Both the position numbers and the translations under genes were made by a program. The notes below the pieces were generated by a model. The model saw only the letters and a list, made by a program, of their open reading frames with translations. It ran no database searches and was not told the DNA's origin. This document shows, piece after piece, positions 35,486-46,440 of a stretch of DNA of 64,000 nt. Position 1 is the first letter of the stretch; each line of letters opens with the position of its first letter. Origin of the DNA: Plotosus lineatus (taxonomy: Eukaryota > Chordata > Actinopteri > Siluriformes > Plotosidae); contig CM045733.1 in the NCBI GenBank assembly GCA_024760905.1, forward strand, positions 33,822,501-33,886,500, in the 5' to 3' direction.

Positions 35486-35908
35486 CACTATATAGCCAAA
35501 AGTTTGTGGACACGTGACCATCACACCTAGACGTTGTTCCTGAATCTGTTGGAAGCTCTTAATTATCTAGAATATCTATACGCCGTCATAATTCAATCTT
35601 ATTTTACTGCAATTGAAATCTGCTCCAACATGACAGTCAGCTTGTGCACAAAGCGAGCTCCAAAAAGCCTCGTATGCCAAAGGTACTGTAGAAGTATTCT
35701 GATCTCAACTCCACTGAACACCTTTGGGATGATTTGGAACACTGACAACCTCAGATCTCATTCAGCACCAGATACGCTTCAAAATCTAGTGGAAAGTCTT
35801 GTCCGGAGAGCGGAGGTTATTTTTATTAATTGCAGATCGAGACTAAAGTTGGATTTCAACACTATGTGTACAAGTGTGATGGTCAGGCCAGGTTTTGGTT
35901 GTATAGCC
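35486..35908 (+). mobile_element. Tc1-like relic (CACTATATAGCCAAAAG ends)
   Basis: Starts CACTATATAGCCAAAAGTTT and ends with inverted GTGATGGTCAGGCCAGGTTT...GTATAG. The + strand keeps pieces of a Tc1 transposase C-terminus (HLNTFGMIW-like, TPLNTFGMIWNTDN). It is deleted internally and not functional. Confidence 0.75.
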
Positions 35909-36670
35909 TTCTGAAAACGCTTTGACTGCTTAATTATAGTACCATCATCATCACTACCATAATCCCTCGACTTCAGAAATGAATTGAAAATCGTCCTCAA
36001 ATCATCTGTGATTGCTTGTGTTTCCCAGATACATTGAACACTGGGTAATTTAAGGAAGAATTATGATTTTTAAAAATGAGTCAGGACCATGTTAATGGCT
36101 CTATAGGGATTTAAGGCTTGTGCACATCAGCCCCAAGACAAGATACCACCCAAGCATAAATGTCTTTGTTGCTAATCTTCATCTGGAGTTACTTCAACTG
36201 ACTACAGTCAGTTTTTCTGCACAGGAATGTTTTCAGGACAGTGTCATCTACAGCTCTTTCTACATTCAGTAATGAGCCAGAACCTTGCAGCTCAAAACAG
36301 ATTTTTGTTTTTCCCCAAGACCACAGAGCCAGATTCTGAAAGCAGCGGTTTATTCAGAGTGAAACCTTCCCTAAAGCTGTGAAAATACTTATGCAAATAA
36401 GTCCATTCTTCACCAATAATCAGTGTAATCATTTTATTTTCCCTCCTCCAATGAAAATGTAAGAGTCAGTAGTTTTACTGAGGACTGGCTGATTGATTCT
36501 ACTATTTAGCCTTTTAACCAGAAGATCTTTGACCGTGTTTTGAAAAGACTCAGCTTCACATACAAGATAGAAAGTAAGTCTGAAAGCTGGGAAAACTCCG
36601 ATAGGTAAATCTTTGTGGCCAAAAAACCCCCATGAAAGCATATTATTTTGCTAACTGACTGACCTTGTTA
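35909..36670. other. No feature recognised
   Basis: No coding signal. Confidence 0.5.
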
Positions 36671-37024
36671 GGTGGCACAATGGTGTAGTGGTTAGCATGT
36701 CTGCCTTACAGCAAGAAGGTCCTGGGTTTGATTCCCAGCTTGGGCGTTTCAGTGTGGAGTTTGCACATTCTCCCCATGCTTGCACGGGTTTCCTCTGGGT
36801 ACTCCGGGTTCCTCCCACGGTCCACAAACATGCACAGTAGGTTAATTGGCTGTTCTAAATCTCCCCTAGCTGTGAACGGTTGTGTAAGTGTTGGTCCTGC
36901 GATGGCCGATCGAGCTGTCCAGGGTCTACCCTGCCCTCGCCTCGAGTTGGCTCAGATGGGTGCCAGCCTCCCCATGACCCTAATTGGGATTATGCGGTTC
37001 ACAAAATGAATGGATGAATGACTG
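36671..37024 (+). mobile_element. SINE-2, full-length copy (tRNA-headed)
   Basis: The head GGTGGCACAATGGTGTAGTG, then GTTAGCATG, is box A-like; GGGTTTGATTCCCAGC is box B-like. The body has GTGTGGAGTTTGCACATTCT and ends (TGAATGGA)n. Best copy in the window, and the reference for the other SINE-2 pieces. Confidence 0.88.
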
Positions 37025-37588
37025 CGTTATGATTGTGCATTTGTGCGTAACAGGGAAGCGCAGAGGAGATGGTACAAGCATATGAATGAATGGCCAATGG
37101 AGATGCTTCAGAGTGATGAATGATGTGCCTTTTCCTTCCACCGTATGCAGTTTTACAAGTTCTTTGATGTTGGTGGTAATTAGTTGTATGTCTGTGTGTT
37201 GAAATAAATTTAAACTGGTACTCAACACCTGCAGTGCTTTGTTCACATTTACTATACAACATGCTGAGCATGTACATTATATTTGTGGATTTTAAGGTGC
37301 CACTGAGAGATATATTAATCACAGTCTGAACACAACCTCCTACCTTTCATATACAATTCTGAGTTAAAAACAGAAGAGCTAACAAAATTGCTTCAGCTGT
37401 GAGATATGAAAATATTCTACTGCAAAATATCAATGGTTTTAATCCTTTGACTTGTGAGCTTGGAGAAAAAAATCCAGATTCTGACTTCTTCGACTGGTGT
37501 GAAAAAAATTATGCTACTGGAGAATTACAAAGCTGATTGTTTTAAGTAACAGGCCACCAGTCGAGCGGTAGAAAAATATAAAATAATA
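37025..37588. other. No feature recognised
   Basis: Contains an AATAAA at about 37204 that could serve a longer DUSP16 transcript. Confidence 0.45.
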
Positions 37589-37896
37589 CAGTGGTACCTT
37601 TCCTTATGAAATTATTCCGTTCCGAGAGTCAGCTCATAAGTGGAAACGTTTGTTAGATGAAACCAAAATTCCCATAGGAAACAATAGAAAACCAATTATA
37701 GGGATCCCTCGCTACTTCGTGCTTCATTTCATGCGGCTTCAGTGCATCGTGGTTTTTTAAAAATATTCATCGAATTAAAAAAATAAGGAAATTAAGGAAG
37801 GATAGGCCAAAAAGTGAAGGAAAATGCCCAAAAAAAAAAACAAGGCCAATTATGCAAAAAAAATAAAATCCAACCCAAAACCTCCCATCAAAACTA

Positions 37897-38608
37897 CAGT
37901 GCTACCTCACCTTACGAAATTATTCCGTTCCAGACGCAGTTTCGTAACCTGGATTTTACATGTAAAACGCGTGATTCGTTCCAAGACCCCCAATACTACC
38001 CCCTAAACCCTTTAAAAATTATAAAAGTATACCTTTTAAGGTACTTACTTCGTGTTGACCATGTCTTCTTAGCAGAGTTATAATCTTACAAATGTTTATG
38101 CAAGGTTAAAAGCCCGAGCCAAAAAACAAAGTTGCAATGAGCACACTCAAAAAACTTGTGAAACAACAGTAACTCTGTCCTTTACACGAAAAGCTTCATG
38201 GGTATTATGGAAATACAGCTCCATAATAGCCAATGGGAGGGAGCTGCGTCATCCCTCCTAGCCAGTGGGAGGCCAGTGGAGTGGGATTTTGGGAGATAGC
38301 CAATGGAGGCCAGCGGGACGGGATGTTGGGAGATAGCCAATGGGAGGCCAACGGGGCGGGATGTTGGGAGAGAGAGCCAGTGGGAGGCCAACGGGGCGGG
38401 ATGTTGGGAGATAGCCAATGGGGGGCCAGCGGGGCGGGATGTTGGGAGATAGTCAATGGGAGAGCAACTTGTGCATTGTTTGAATTTTTTAGATGGTGCT
38501 TTCAGAACGTGAATTTGTTTCGTATCCAGAGACAAAAAATTTAGGAAAATGTTTTTCGTAACCTGGCTTTTTTGTTTGCTGAGACTATCATAAGGTGAGG
38601 TACCACTG
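37897..38608. mobile_element. Element C, innermost of the nest
   Basis: Ends CAGTGCTACCTCACCTTACG and, inverted, CAGTGGTACCTCACCTTATG, with TA on both sides (37895-37896 and 38609-38610). 712 bases with a 38-bp tandem array in its centre. The empty target is visible at 8471-8472. Confidence 0.9.
38230..38465. repeat. 38-bp tandem array with CCAAT and GC-box motifs
   Basis: Units begin at 38262, 38300, 38337, 38377, 38415 and 38453 (spacing 37-40). An outlying CCAATGGGAGG occurs at 38230. The typical unit has CCAATGGGAGGCCAACGGGG then CGGGATGTTGGGAGATAG. Most units keep the CCAAT core; three carry GGGGCGGG. Confidence 0.92.
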
Positions 38609-39120
38609 TACTTAGATTTTTGTGAGGTGTGCATCTGAGTCCGTGCTCACGCATCTGTGTGCTCGTGTGCGTGTCTGTATGTGTCCTCTTCTCCATACCA
38701 TACCACCTGTACATGTGTGTATTTATATTTTTATTTACATCTTATGCATTATTTTTGAATGTTTAATTGTTATTATAACCATTTATAGCATTGAATATGT
38801 ATTTATTGATATTATATACACATATGCATGTACGTATATGTCAGTTGGGGGGGGTTGATCTTACTTTGTGGAATTTGGTGGTCGCGTGGGATCTCGGTTC
38901 CAATTAACTGTGCAAAGTGCGGGATCCCTGTAATCCATTCCAACCCCCTCCCAAAGTCATAACCTGACACAAACATGTCAGATGTAGTATATTTAAGATA
39001 AACATCTAACAATAAACATCAGAATAGCAACACATGTACAGTAACATTAACAATAAATAATAATAAAACAAGAATAAACAATAAGTCAAACTGATGGACC
39101 AGCTTGTGTGATTGTGCATT

Positions 39121-39166
39121 CTCTACACTAGATGGCAGTGCCATCACACTGCCATCTAGTGTAGAG
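39121..39166. repeat. Perfect hairpin, 20-base arms, 6-base loop
   Basis: The left arm is CTCTACACTAGATGGCAGTG (39121-39140), the loop CCATCA and the right arm its exact complement (39147-39166). Each arm holds CACTAGATGGCAG, close to the CTCF core consensus. Lies in element A. Confidence 0.95.
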
Positions 39167-39523
39167 GATGTGCAACCACACTTATAAAGTTGGCAGTGGT
39201 GTGTTTTCTATGGTGCAGGGGAAAAAGCACCGAGCAAACAATATGAAGTGCAGTAAACACTATTTACAGTCGTGCGTGGGGCGCTGGAGAGCGGAAAATG
39301 TTTTTTTTTTCTTCCTATAGGGGGAATCACAGAAAATGATTGAGAAGCACTCCACAAGACGTTCTCGGAGAACAGAGGAATACATGCGGAAGTAATACAA
39401 GGCTAATCAACCCGGAAAAGCCATTTCCCCAGCAGAGCTCTTAAGTTGAAAATTTGCTCGTTGATTGTAGCAGATTTGGAAAATTTGTTATTAGGGACAT
39501 TTGTAAGTCGAGGTACCACTGTA

Positions 39524-39726
39524 TAGCCATCACCACTCATGAACACTAGTGGTTTTTGTATGAAAATTCTTATTTCTGCCTGAAAGGATTTTCTTCTTGA
39601 TAATATTGGCAGCTCTATGAAACAGTTCCTCAACGTTATAACCAGTAGGTGCTGGCTGAATTTAAAATAATTGTGGATTACCTCACACAGTTAAACATTT
39701 AAGATCTATTATTTATGCCCAAGTAG
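39524..39726. other. No feature recognised
   Basis: Short unique-looking stretch. Confidence 0.5.
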
Positions 39727-39910
39727 TATAGATGGGGTGGCGAAGTGTTCAGCGCTTCTGCCTCACAGCAAAAAACATAGAGGAAACCTGTGGATGATGA
39801 AGGTGTTTCTTTCTGGATCTCTTCCTGTGCTGGGGTAGATTTCCTCTGGGTGTTCCAGTATCTTTCTACAGTCCAATTATATGCACATTAGGCTAATAGG
39901 CTGGTCATTG
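39727..39910 (+). mobile_element. SINE-2 fragment, degraded 5' half
   Basis: GGGGTGGCGAAGTGTTCAGC, then CTTCTGCCTCACAGCAA, and later ATTTCCTCTGGGTGTTCC. The tail is missing. Confidence 0.6.
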
Positions 39911-40290
39911 TAACACAGGTGCAGGCCAAACATGTATTATATTGACTAGTTCTGGAAACAGTCTATAAATTTAAATAATATTCAAAACCTTGTGATTAAC
40001 CAAATACTATAATTAAGAGTTAACTGAGTGCACTTGTGGCTACAAAAGGGTGAGTGTCATGATACAATGGGAAAATTCAAATAACTCAGCCAAGACCTTA
40101 AAATCATGTGGATCTATTCAGTTCCTCTGCGGAATTTACCAACAACTATATGCCAACAATTTTATGCAAATATAAAAATCTTGGTGCCACATAGATACTT
40201 CACAAATTTTCTACCAGGAATGAGCAAGCAGGGGTCTTAAAAAATTAGTCCAGTGTGCTTCAAGACAAAAAGTGAACGCATGAAGCTTCA
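39911..40290. other. No feature recognised
   Basis: AT-rich, no coding signal. Confidence 0.5.
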
Positions 40291-40870
40291 TCATTTCTTC
40301 TTCTTTTCCTTTCGGCTTTTCCCTTCAGGGGTTGCCACAGCGAATCATCTGCCTCCATCTCACCCTATCCTTTGCATCTTCTTCTCTTACACCAACGACC
40401 TTCATGTCCTCCTTCACCACATCCATGAATCGTCTCTTTGGTCTTCCTCTAGGCCTTCTGCCTGGTAGTTCCAGCCTCAGCATCCTACTACCAATATACT
40501 CACTATCCCTCCTCTCTACATGTCCAAACCATCTCAATCTAGCCTCTCTGACTTTGTCTCCAAAACGTCTTACATGTGCTGTCCCTCTGACGTGCTCATT
40601 CCTAATCCTATCCATCCTCATTACTCCCAAAGAGAACCTCAACATTTTCATCTCTGCTACCTCCAGCTCTGCCTCCTGTCTTTTCCCCAGGGCCACTGTT
40701 TCTAACCCATACAACATCGCTGGCCTCAACATCGTCTTGTACACTTTTCCCTTCATTCTTGCCGATACCCTCCTATCACACATCACACCGGACACTTTTC
40801 TCCAACAATTCCAACCTGCCTGCACACGCTTCTTCACCTCTTTTCCACACTCTCCACTGCTCTGGATTAT
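40291..40870 (-). mobile_element. RTE-type LINE, 5'-truncated 3' end
   Basis: The - strand encodes the C-terminal part of the LINE protein in one open frame (KVSGVMCDRRVSARMKGKVY; MLRFSLGVMRMDRIRNEHVR; GRRPRGRPKRRFMDVVKED). It ends in the 3' UTR GATGATTCGCTGTGGCAACC, AAGGGAAAAGCCGAAAGG and a GAA-rich tail. Truncated at the 5' side near 40870, the normal outcome of target-primed insertion. Confidence 0.9.
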
Positions 40871-41130
40871 TAAGAAATGTAATCCCTGAAAGACTATCAG
40901 GGTGAGTCCCTATCCCAAAACTGGCGTAAAAAAGTTGGGCTGGAGTTTTCATGGGAACACACATGTATTGAAGGAGTTTTCTTCACTCAAATGAACTATA
41001 ATTTGACCCCCCCCCCCCCACCCGCCCAAAAAAAAATCCCACTATCCTAAGTGTAAAGTATGGGGACAGAAAAATATTTCATCAATCCAAAGTTTTAGAA
41101 AAATGAATGAAGATAAAGTTCTCGGACTCC
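40871..41130. other. No gene; poly(C) and poly(A) runs
   Basis: A 13-base C run near 41007 is followed by an A run. Otherwise nothing recognised. Confidence 0.6.
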
Positions 41131-41385
41131 AGTGGTGTAGCTAACTGGGTTATCGAAGGCCGGCCATGTCTCCCACTGTCCATGGTGTGAGCTTCATGTA
41201 AAAGGACTATTGCTGAATTTTGTCAAGAGTTGGCTGCATAGCCGTCAGCATTTTTATGTCCTGCAATGGCCTGGCAAGCTGTCCAGGGTGTACTCTGCCC
41301 TCGCCCAGAGTTGGCTGAGGTGGGCACCAGCCTCCTCGTGACAATTAATTGGGCTTCAGCGGTTAAGAAAATGAATGAATGAAGT
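41131..41385 (+). mobile_element. Hybrid SINE (SINE-1 body, SINE-2 tail), copy 2
   Basis: SINE-1 body (TAACTGGGTTATCGAAGGCC, CCCACTGTCCATGGTG) switches at TTTATGTCC|TGCAATGGCCTGG to SINE-2 (CAAGCTGTCCAGGGTGTACT), with an AATGAATGAATG tail. Same junction as the copy at 26977-27236. The tRNA head is truncated. Confidence 0.78.
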
Positions 41386-42134
41386 TCTAGGATGACCCTG
41401 CAAAGCTCTGATTTTAATCATAGAACATTTCTGGTCTAAACTGAAAGCATATCTGAGTAAACTGATCTATAAACAACAGACTAATAGCAGTTTTGTTCGG
41501 AAGCATAAGCAGAAATTCTATTAAAAATCTAAGGAAGTTGTTTGCCCCCGTTCATGGAGCACCCCGGATTAGCTCCTCAGAACTCTAATAGATAAACAAT
41601 ATAAGAAATGGATAGATCAACTCAAGTATTGAGAAAACCCAAGAGCACCAGGCCACCACTGCAGTTATATGTAGTAGTAGGTATAAAGCCAAAATTATAC
41701 ATTCAAAGTGAGAGATAAAAGTGAGGACCTCACTCGGGAAAGCATATTCCATATGAAAACCCAATTCTATTATGCATCAAAACTAGGCATAGAATTCTAT
41801 TAATAAATTAAATGAAGTCACGATTAACATACAACACAATAACTTTATCACACATTCCAGTTCCAGTCAGGAAACCGAGCACAGCAGGCCTGTTTCCCTC
41901 CTGACATTCCTGACCAGATCCCTGGGACATGCTGTTCTCACATAAATCTTCTTATGACCTTCAAAATATCTACCAGCCTGGACTTATTCTACATAAGCTC
42001 TCTTTAATACCATGTATGACAAGAAACCATCATCTCCACACCTGTAAACTTTGGTTTGATCACCAACACCCTGAAATTGTTTTTGTCGTATTTACAGCAG
42101 GGAACAGCAAATCCAGGTTCATAAAATGTGTTTT
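41386..42134. other. No feature recognised
   Basis: AT-rich, no domain-bearing frame. Confidence 0.5.
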
Positions 42135-42310
42135 GAGAGAAGGTCCTGGGATCGAGTCCTGAGCTTTGGAGTTGCTGTGTGGAATTTGCATGTTCTCCCC
42201 ATGCTTGCGTGGGCTTCCTTGGAGTACACTGGTTTCCTCCCGCAGTCCAAAGACACACAGTGGACTGATTGATGCTTCAAATAGTGAGTGTAAATCTCCC
42301 AGGTTTATGT
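42135..42310 (+). mobile_element. SINE-2 fragment (5' half without box A)
   Basis: AGAAGGTCCTGGGATCGAGT and TCTCCCCATGCTTGCGTGGG, ending near AAATCTCCCAGG. Confidence 0.75.
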
Positions 42311-43296
42311 TTTGGGTCACTTTTCTTTTCTGTATACTGAATCCTGAAGCTCAGTAATCAGATCACATTGTTGCTACATTTCCTGAATGACCTGAAACTC
42401 AGCCTTGATAAAACCTGAACTTATCTCCAAACTCTCTTTCACTGGGTCGTGCAATCTGTACCAAAATCCCTCAAACATGCCAGTTTATAAATCTCAGCAC
42501 CTCAAACATGACCAAACAGATATTGGGCCAGGATCACAATAGCACTGGGTTCGGATTTGTTTCAGGTTTAAAAGATTTAAGAAAAATTCTGTTTGAAAAA
42601 GATTTGACTAGTTTTTCATGAAGATTTTCCAGGAAAAGGAGTTATCAGACGCAACTCGCTACACATACACAAACCCTATTCCACTCAGCACTTCTATAGC
42701 ATGCCTGGTTTGGAGCTCGAGTCCCTGACTCAAGCTCTGCAACGGACGTAGATGTGTGGAGAAAGAAGTCCAGCCAGACCTACTTTCTGGTTCACCTGGT
42801 GATAGACACTAAGTTTGAAAGACATGCCTTTACATAGTCACAGTTTGGACCCACCAGGTTTAAGTTTGATTAAAACCACATCTACGAATCTATGAATTTG
42901 TATTTGAGCCCCATTAAAAGACTGTAGATAAGCTGCATGACCGTTCTGGTCCACCAGAGAGCACCAGCACCTCAGCTCCACATTTAATTGGTCGGCCTCA
43001 GTCATGTAGCACTTGCAGACATGTTGCCATGGATAAACCAGTGCCATGGTCTTATAGCATGAGAGAGTAGTTGAGCTCAATATCTTTGCTCTGTGTTCGA
43101 GTCGTGGTTCCAAAGCCAGTCCAGGGCTGTGTTCCAAACCTTCTCTTAAAATTTATGGAGCAAGGCTCTGACAGTGTCCATATCTGTACAGTGCACAAGA
43201 GTCTGTTTTTGTTTTCAGATTTAACCCAAAGTGGACATGGCCTCTAACAGAAGTTAGCTCTACCACTATGCACTGAAATACTGACAAAACAATCTC
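42311..43296. other. Unassigned; one gene-like frame on the - strand
   Basis: The - strand frame at 42838-43137 contains YPWQHVCKCYMTEADQLNVE and ends PGGSKL-stop. Its composition is protein-like but I do not recognise it. It could be a repeat-derived frame. Nothing else supports a gene. Confidence 0.25.
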
Positions 43297-43622
43297 CATT
43301 CATTCATTTTCTAAGATACCTAACCCCAATTATGGTCAAAGGAAGGCGGACTCCAGGCGCCCTGAACAACTCGCCAAACCACTGCAGGGCCAACACTTGC
43401 GCAACCATTCACGCTCATACTTAGGGGTGAACTTTGAACAGCCAATTAGCCTACTGTACATGTGGTTGCACTGTGGATGGAAATTGGGGTACCTGAAGGA
43501 AATCCATGTGAGCACTGGGAGAACATGCAAACGGCACACAGAGACGCCTGAGTTGGGAATCAAACCCAGGACCTTCTTGCTGTGAAGCAGATGTGCTCAC
43601 CACTACGCTACAATGCTGCCCC
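43297..43622 (-). mobile_element. SINE-2, near full length
   Basis: The reverse complement begins GGGGCAGCATTGTAGCGTAG, then TGGTGAGC. It has GGGTTTGATTCCCAACTC as box B and ends in an AATGAATGG tail. Confidence 0.87.
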
Positions 43623-44029
43623 ACTCAAAATTTCTTTGACAAATTATGACAAATTTTCAGAGTGTACCATAACTTTATTAAACTCAAAAGCAGTATCTAT
43701 ATCTTCTGCTTAATGTAAAACAGTAAACAAGCTAACTGTGTTTCAAAGCATCAGTGTCTGGATAATGCTTCCTCCGATACCCAGCTGATCATCATAGCTG
43801 TCTAGTAATATTTTTAGGAGATTTTACTTTAGTTTTGGTTTGCTATATTCCAGAAAAAAAAATCCAAGATTATGATACACAAATTTAATCTGAAGTGACA
43901 ATAAAGACACTCAACAGTACTGCAGTCAGTCAAGTAAATGAGTCATCGTTTAAGAATTCTTAGAGAATATTTACACAGAATAACAAGGATAGACAATTAT
44001 CTTTTAAAGTTTACCAAATAGCTCTGGGA
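43623..44029. other. No feature recognised
   Basis: AT-rich, no coding signal. Confidence 0.5.
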
Positions 44030-44150
44030 TGGCCTGGTGAGCTGTCCAAGGTGTACCCCACCCTTGCTCAGAGTCAACTGAGATGGGTGCCAGCCTCCCG
44101 GCAACCATAATTAGGATTAAGTGGTTCAGAAAATGTATGAATGAAAGAGG
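44030..44150 (+). mobile_element. SINE-2 3' fragment
   Basis: TGGGATGGCCTGGTGAGCTG through GATGGGTGCCAGCCTCCC, ending GTATGAATGAAAG. Confidence 0.8.
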
Positions 44151-44277
44151 AAAACATGTAGAAGAAACACCAATTTTAAATATTTTGCACTAAAATGACA
44201 GATTTTTTTTTTTGTTGCCATTTTGTAATTGAGGTGGAAATAACCTGCATTCATATTAACATTATGTATCTGTGTTC

Positions 44278-44500
44278 ATATTGGGTTTCCTCTGAGTTCC
44301 CGGTTTTCTTCTACAGTCCAGTGGCAAGCATATAAGATAATCTGGTTGATCTAACTTTACAATGGAAATGAATGAGACTGTGAATGGTCGGTTGTATTTG
44401 TGCTTATCCTGCAATAGACTGGGGAGTAGCCCACATCTCATAGATCAGCTGGGATTGGCTCCAGCTTCCTGCCCTGGAAGCCTGATGAATAAACGGTATA
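44278..44500 (+). mobile_element. SINE-2 fragment, diverged
   Basis: GGGTTTCCTCTGAGTTCCCG, then CTGCAATAGACTGGGGAG and GGGATTGGCTCCAGCTTCC. More diverged than the other copies. Confidence 0.55.
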
Positions 44501-44546
44501 TCTGAGATCCCTAATGAGAAAAACAGAGAAGCCAGTGTCAAAAGAA

Positions 44547-44565
44547 CCCCCCCCCCCCCCCCCCC
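44547..44565. repeat. Poly(C) run
   Basis: 19 consecutive C, a likely sequencing-error hotspot. Confidence 0.95.
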
Positions 44566-44685
44566 AATGAGAGACAACATGAAGAAGAAACCTCAAGAAA
44601 AACCAGGGAAACCATCTACTTCTGTCAGACAAAAGATGGTGATCATATATAGTGATTACAATACAGGAGATGTAATGTACATAAT

Positions 44686-45940
44686 ACCACCATTTCACTG
44701 GAGCGCGGAATGCAATGAACATGGCGAAAAGGCATAGAATGCACTCTATGGATGAGCTTCGGCATTTTTACTTGGAAAATGGGTCAAAAACCTACGGAAA
44801 ATTGTACCTTCGGAACGTTCACGGAATGTGCGGAAAAGACACGGAAAGACTGCGGTACAATGTCAGAATACATGCGTAAAAATGCTCGGATTACCTTCGG
44901 AACCAGTGCTGATTGCAGAGGAAGACCTTCGGATAATTCACGGAAAACAAGGAACACTCGAGGAATGACTACGGCACTACTCCATTTTAGAAGGAAGAGC
45001 TACGGAATGATTGCGGAGCAGGCAGAATGAAGGCAGAACGTTCACGTTCGACAAGGAATGACTAAGGAATGACTGAGGAATACCCGGCGTAACCATGTTT
45101 CAACGAGAAAAAAATCAGCAAAGATCAAAGGATTTGCTCCTGTTCCACCTATAAATACACGGATTCGACCAAGGAAGCTCATTCTCTCATTCATACTACG
45201 GTATATGTTTATAATTTATAAAATGTTTATAATTCGCATTAAATTTAAAATTTAACATATGTTTGTAATTTATTGTATGTTTCTAATGTGCAATATGTTT
45301 ATAATTTACAATAAATTTAAAATTTATCATGTGCTAATATATTTAATATCAATAATGTCAATACGTTCCTTTTATTTGCACCTCAATAAATCATTCCAGA
45401 CTAATAACCATGCACACAAGTCCAAACCACAGTGATTATAACTTTAAAACTTTATTACATGAACAGGAAAACAGAAAAAAAATAAAGTGAATGAACTGGA
45501 ATAATTTATAGTGGAAGTGACTTCTTTGAGTGTTCCGCAAGTCTTCCGTGTTATCTGTAACCGTTCCGCAAACATTCCACATGTATTCTGCAAACCTTCC
45601 GCGGGTATTCCGTGGGCATTCTGTGGCCGCTTTTGACCATCCGGAAGAGGGGGGAAGGCTCGCGGAACAGTAAAGGAACACTGACGGAATAAAAGGAATG
45701 ATCACGGAATGTTTGAGGAAATGATGGAATGTTTGCAGAACCTAAGGGAACACTGTCGGAAGATTTTTCAGTGAATGTGCTTTTGAATATGTTCAAAAGC
45801 ACATCCGCGAAGATTTTGGCCTGCCGGAACCGGAGGAATACATTCGGAATCATACGGAAGATGACGGAATGACTGAGGAACGTTGGAGGATGACACCATT
45901 TTTGCTTCCGTGAGTCTGCCGCGCTCCAGTGAAATGGGGG
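44686..45940. mobile_element. CGGAA-rich foldback DNA element
   Basis: The terminal inverted repeats CCACCATTTCACTGGAGCGC (44686) and CCCCCATTTCACTGGAGCGC (inverted, at 45940) differ at one base. TA flanks both. Arms of about 370-420 bases are packed with CGGAA/TTCCG motifs. The centre has a TATAAATA (45150-45157), a + strand AATAAA (45385-45390) and a - strand AATAAA (TTTATT at 45451-45456). No transposase frame. Confidence 0.82.
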
Positions 45941-46440
45941 TATAACCAATACAGCACACTGTCTAGAAATGACATTGGGAAATGTTATTAACAGTAATGC
46001 AGTCAGAAAACTTACCGAGTTGGGAAAGATGAAGTGAATTATCCCATTTTATTTTCATTACCTTCACTCCGAGAATTCTGGCAGAGGTGCTGTAATCGCA
46101 GTAGTTTGTGAGTCAGTTTGTCTTTGATTAAAATCTTGACCACACCTGTGCTTGGATTTTTACCTTGGTGGAGACGCTACCCTAGCTGATTCCCAGAGAT
46201 GATTTTATTCTGAATGCCTAGATCAGCGGACAAGGCGAGATTATGGTCCCAAAGCTGTTACCAGGAAACACCAATAGGAAACCATATATGGACTTTTAAA
46301 TGAGAAAATTATCTTTGACCTTGAGTGACCTTCTGAGGTAAAAACCCTGTAGCCTCATGAATTCACAAATCCCATCCATGTAGTATAGAAAAGATCATAA
46401 GTCAAGCACATGGGAAAGTAAGACCAGTACCCATACAGGG
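45941..46440. other. No feature recognised
   Basis: Unique-looking, no coding signal. Confidence 0.5.

Larger units (their letters stand above)
37699..38930. mobile_element. Element B copy 1, middle of the nest
   Basis: Ends TAGGGATCCCTCGCTACTTC and, inverted, CAGGGATCCCGCACTTTGCA, with flanking TA. The uninterrupted target is seen at 5766-5767 in element A copy 1. Contains element C at 37897-38608. Confidence 0.88.
37589..39521. mobile_element. Element A copy 2, outermost of three nested transposons
   Basis: Starts CAGTGGTACCTTTCCTTATG and ends TAAGTCGAGGTACCACTG, flanked by TA (37587-37588 and 39522-39523). It carries element B at 37699-38930. Its own sequence continues ATCCATTCCAACCCCCTCCC after B, as in copy 1 at 5767. 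Tigger-like by its ends; no transposase. Confidence 0.88.

Noticed and set aside
38262..38465. CRISPR-like regularly spaced repeat
   Set aside because: The units abut with no unique spacers, and this is a vertebrate genome. It is a minisatellite inside a transposon.
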